5,115 bases of DNA. It comes from an uncultured Lysobacteraceae bacterium (GTDB taxonomy: Bacteria; Pseudomonadota; Gammaproteobacteria; Xanthomonadales; Rhodanobacteraceae). Position numbers and translations under genes: made by a program. Positions 4,108-5,115 of the stretch are shown here, piece by piece. The notes below the pieces were generated by a model that saw nothing but the letters and a program-made list of their open reading frames with translations, did no database searches and was not told where the DNA came from. The DNA is taken from the NCBI GenBank assembly GCA_946480705.1, contig CAMLLF010000353.1:1-5115 (forward strand). The letters are read 5' to 3'. The stretch's first letter is position 1. The number at the start of each line of letters is the position of its first letter.

Positions 4108-5115
4108 ATGGCCGAGCCCACCATCACCGCCCCCGCCGGCGGCGCCAAGATCACGATCGACAACGGCATTCTCAAGGTTCCCAACAACCCGATCATCCCG
4201 TTCATCGAAGGCGACGGCACCGGCGCCGACATCTGGCGCGCCTCGGTGCGCGTGTTCGATGCGGCAGTGAAGAAGGCCTACGGCGGCGAGCGCCAGATCC
4301 ACTGGCTCGAAATCTTCGCGGGCGAAAAATCCAACAATCAGTTCGGCAGCTGGCTGCCGGATTCCACGGTCCAGGCCTGCCGCGACTACCTCGTCTCGAT
4401 CAAGGGTCCGCTGACGACGCCGGTCGGCGGCGGCATCCGCTCGCTCAACGTCGCGCTGCGCCAGATGCTCGATCTCTACGTCTGCCTGCGCCCGGTGCGC
4501 TGGTTCAAGGGCGTGCCCTCGCCGGTCAAGACGCCGGACAAAGTGGACATGGTGATCTTCCGCGAGAACTGCGAGGACATCTACGCCGGCATCGAATTCG
4601 AACAGGGCAGCGACGCGAACGCGAAGTTCCTCGCGCTGCTCAAGGAAAACTTCCCGAAGGAATTCGGCAAGATCCGCTTCCCGGAAACCTCGGGCATCGG
4701 CATCAAGCCGGTGTCGCAGGACGGCTCCGAGCGCCTGATCCGCGCCGCGATCGAATATGCGATCGCCAACAAGCGCCGTTCGGTGACGCTCGTGCACAAG
4801 GGCAACATCATGAAGTTCACCGAAGGCGCGTTCCGCAACTGGGGCTACGCCCTGGCCGAGCGCGAATTCGGCGACCAGGTCTATACCTGGGAACAGTGGG
4901 AACGCACCAAGGCGGCGAAGGGCGAAGCCGACGCCAACGCCGAACAGAAGGCCGAACTCGCCAAGGGCAAGATCCTCATCAAGGACGCGATCGCCGACAT
5001 CACGCTGCAGCAGGTGTTGACGCGCCCCGACGAATTCGACGTGATCGCGACGCTGAACCTCAACGGCGACTACCTGTCCGACGCACTCGCTGCGCAGGTC
5101 GGCGGCATCGGCATC
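4108..5115 (+). CDS. icd: NADP-dependent isocitrate dehydrogenase, cut by the right edge
   Basis: This cytoplasmic TCA-cycle enzyme converts isocitrate and NADP+ to 2-oxoglutarate, CO2 and NADPH. The first 336 residues are visible; E. coli Icd has 416. Conserved segments are [10 protein letters not shown] (30-39), [20 protein letters not shown] (99-118), [11 protein letters not shown] (151-161), [13 protein letters not shown] (229-241), [12 protein letters not shown] (291-302) and [20 protein letters not shown] (317-336). S112 corresponds to E. coli S113, the residue phosphorylated by AceK, so this control is possible. Y159, K231, D297, D321 and D325 align with catalytic and metal-binding residues Y160, K230, D283, D307 and D311. 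A Lys/Glu/Ala-rich stretch at about 254-290 makes the protein about 13 residues longer than E. coli Icd there. The coenzyme-specificity residues lie beyond the edge, so NADP use is inferred from overall similarity. GGAG and the candidate promoter upstream support the start. Confidence 0.97.
   Translation, partial: MAEPTITAPAGGAKITIDNGILKVPNNPIIPFIEGDGTGADIWRASVRVFDAAVKKAYGGERQIHWLEIFAGEKSNNQFGSWLPDSTVQACRDYLVSIKGPLTTPVGGGIRSLNVALRQMLDLYVCLRPVRWFKGVPSPVKTPDKVDMVIFRENCEDIYAGIEFEQGSDANAKFLALLKENFPKEFGKIRFPETSGIGIKPVSQDGSERLIRAAIEYAIANKRRSVTLVHKGNIMKFTEGAFRNWGYALAEREFGDQVYTWEQWERTKAAKGEADANAEQKAELAKGKILIKDAIADITLQQVLTRPDEFDVIATLNLNGDYLSDALAAQVGGIGI

Noticed and set aside
1577..4270. Very long plus-strand reading frame (897 codons)
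   Set aside because: It lies out of frame over the transporter and icd and antisense to two genes. It is Arg/Ala-rich without any recognisable domain; GC-rich codon bias removes stops in the shadow frame.
3949..4797. Minus-strand frame of 282 codons opposite icd
   Set aside because: It is an exact antisense shadow of strongly conserved icd codons, with His/Asp/Arg/Glu-rich composition and no ribosome binding site.

Overview
The window is GC-rich (roughly two thirds G+C by eye), with strong third-position G/C bias and long spurious antisense reading frames. The gene content is aerobic proteobacterial: a haem A synthase for aa3-type oxidase, an FHA-GGDEF signalling protein, a YkgJ-type cysteine-cluster protein and an E. 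coli-type NADP isocitrate dehydrogenase. Together with a REP-like palindrome carrying a GTAG head, this suggests a gammaproteobacterium, possibly of the Xanthomonadales/Lysobacterales. That placement is inference and cannot be settled from this window.

Layout: (1) 1-329 is the C-terminal end of haem A synthase (ctaA/COX15), cut by the left edge. (2) After a 110-bp gap come two same-strand genes 13 bp apart: an FHA-GGDEF diguanylate cyclase (440-1339) and an EmrE/DMT-type multidrug efflux transporter (1353-2339). (3) A small four-helix membrane protein on the minus strand (2785-2336) runs into the transporter from the other side; the two stop codons share the tetranucleotide CTAG. (4) A 103-bp divergent gap separates it from a plus-strand YkgJ-type cysteine-cluster protein (2889-3242). 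(5) A 38-bp convergent gap, nearly filled by a REP-like element, separates that gene from a minus-strand secreted FDFW-type protein (3799-3281). (6) A 308-bp divergent gap holds a candidate icd promoter and a 30-bp near-perfect palindrome. (7) icd (4108 onward) runs off the right edge after 336 codons.

The genes do not form one obvious pathway. They look like ordinary chromosomal housekeeping and signalling genes in short transcription units of alternating direction. The only likely co-transcribed pair is the cyclase and the transporter. I found no CRISPR array, transposase, phage gene, tRNA or rRNA, and no convincing new multi-gene system. The items most worth a second look are the cyclase with an altered product-inhibition site, the REP-like element, the shared-stop convergent overlap and the palindrome upstream of icd.
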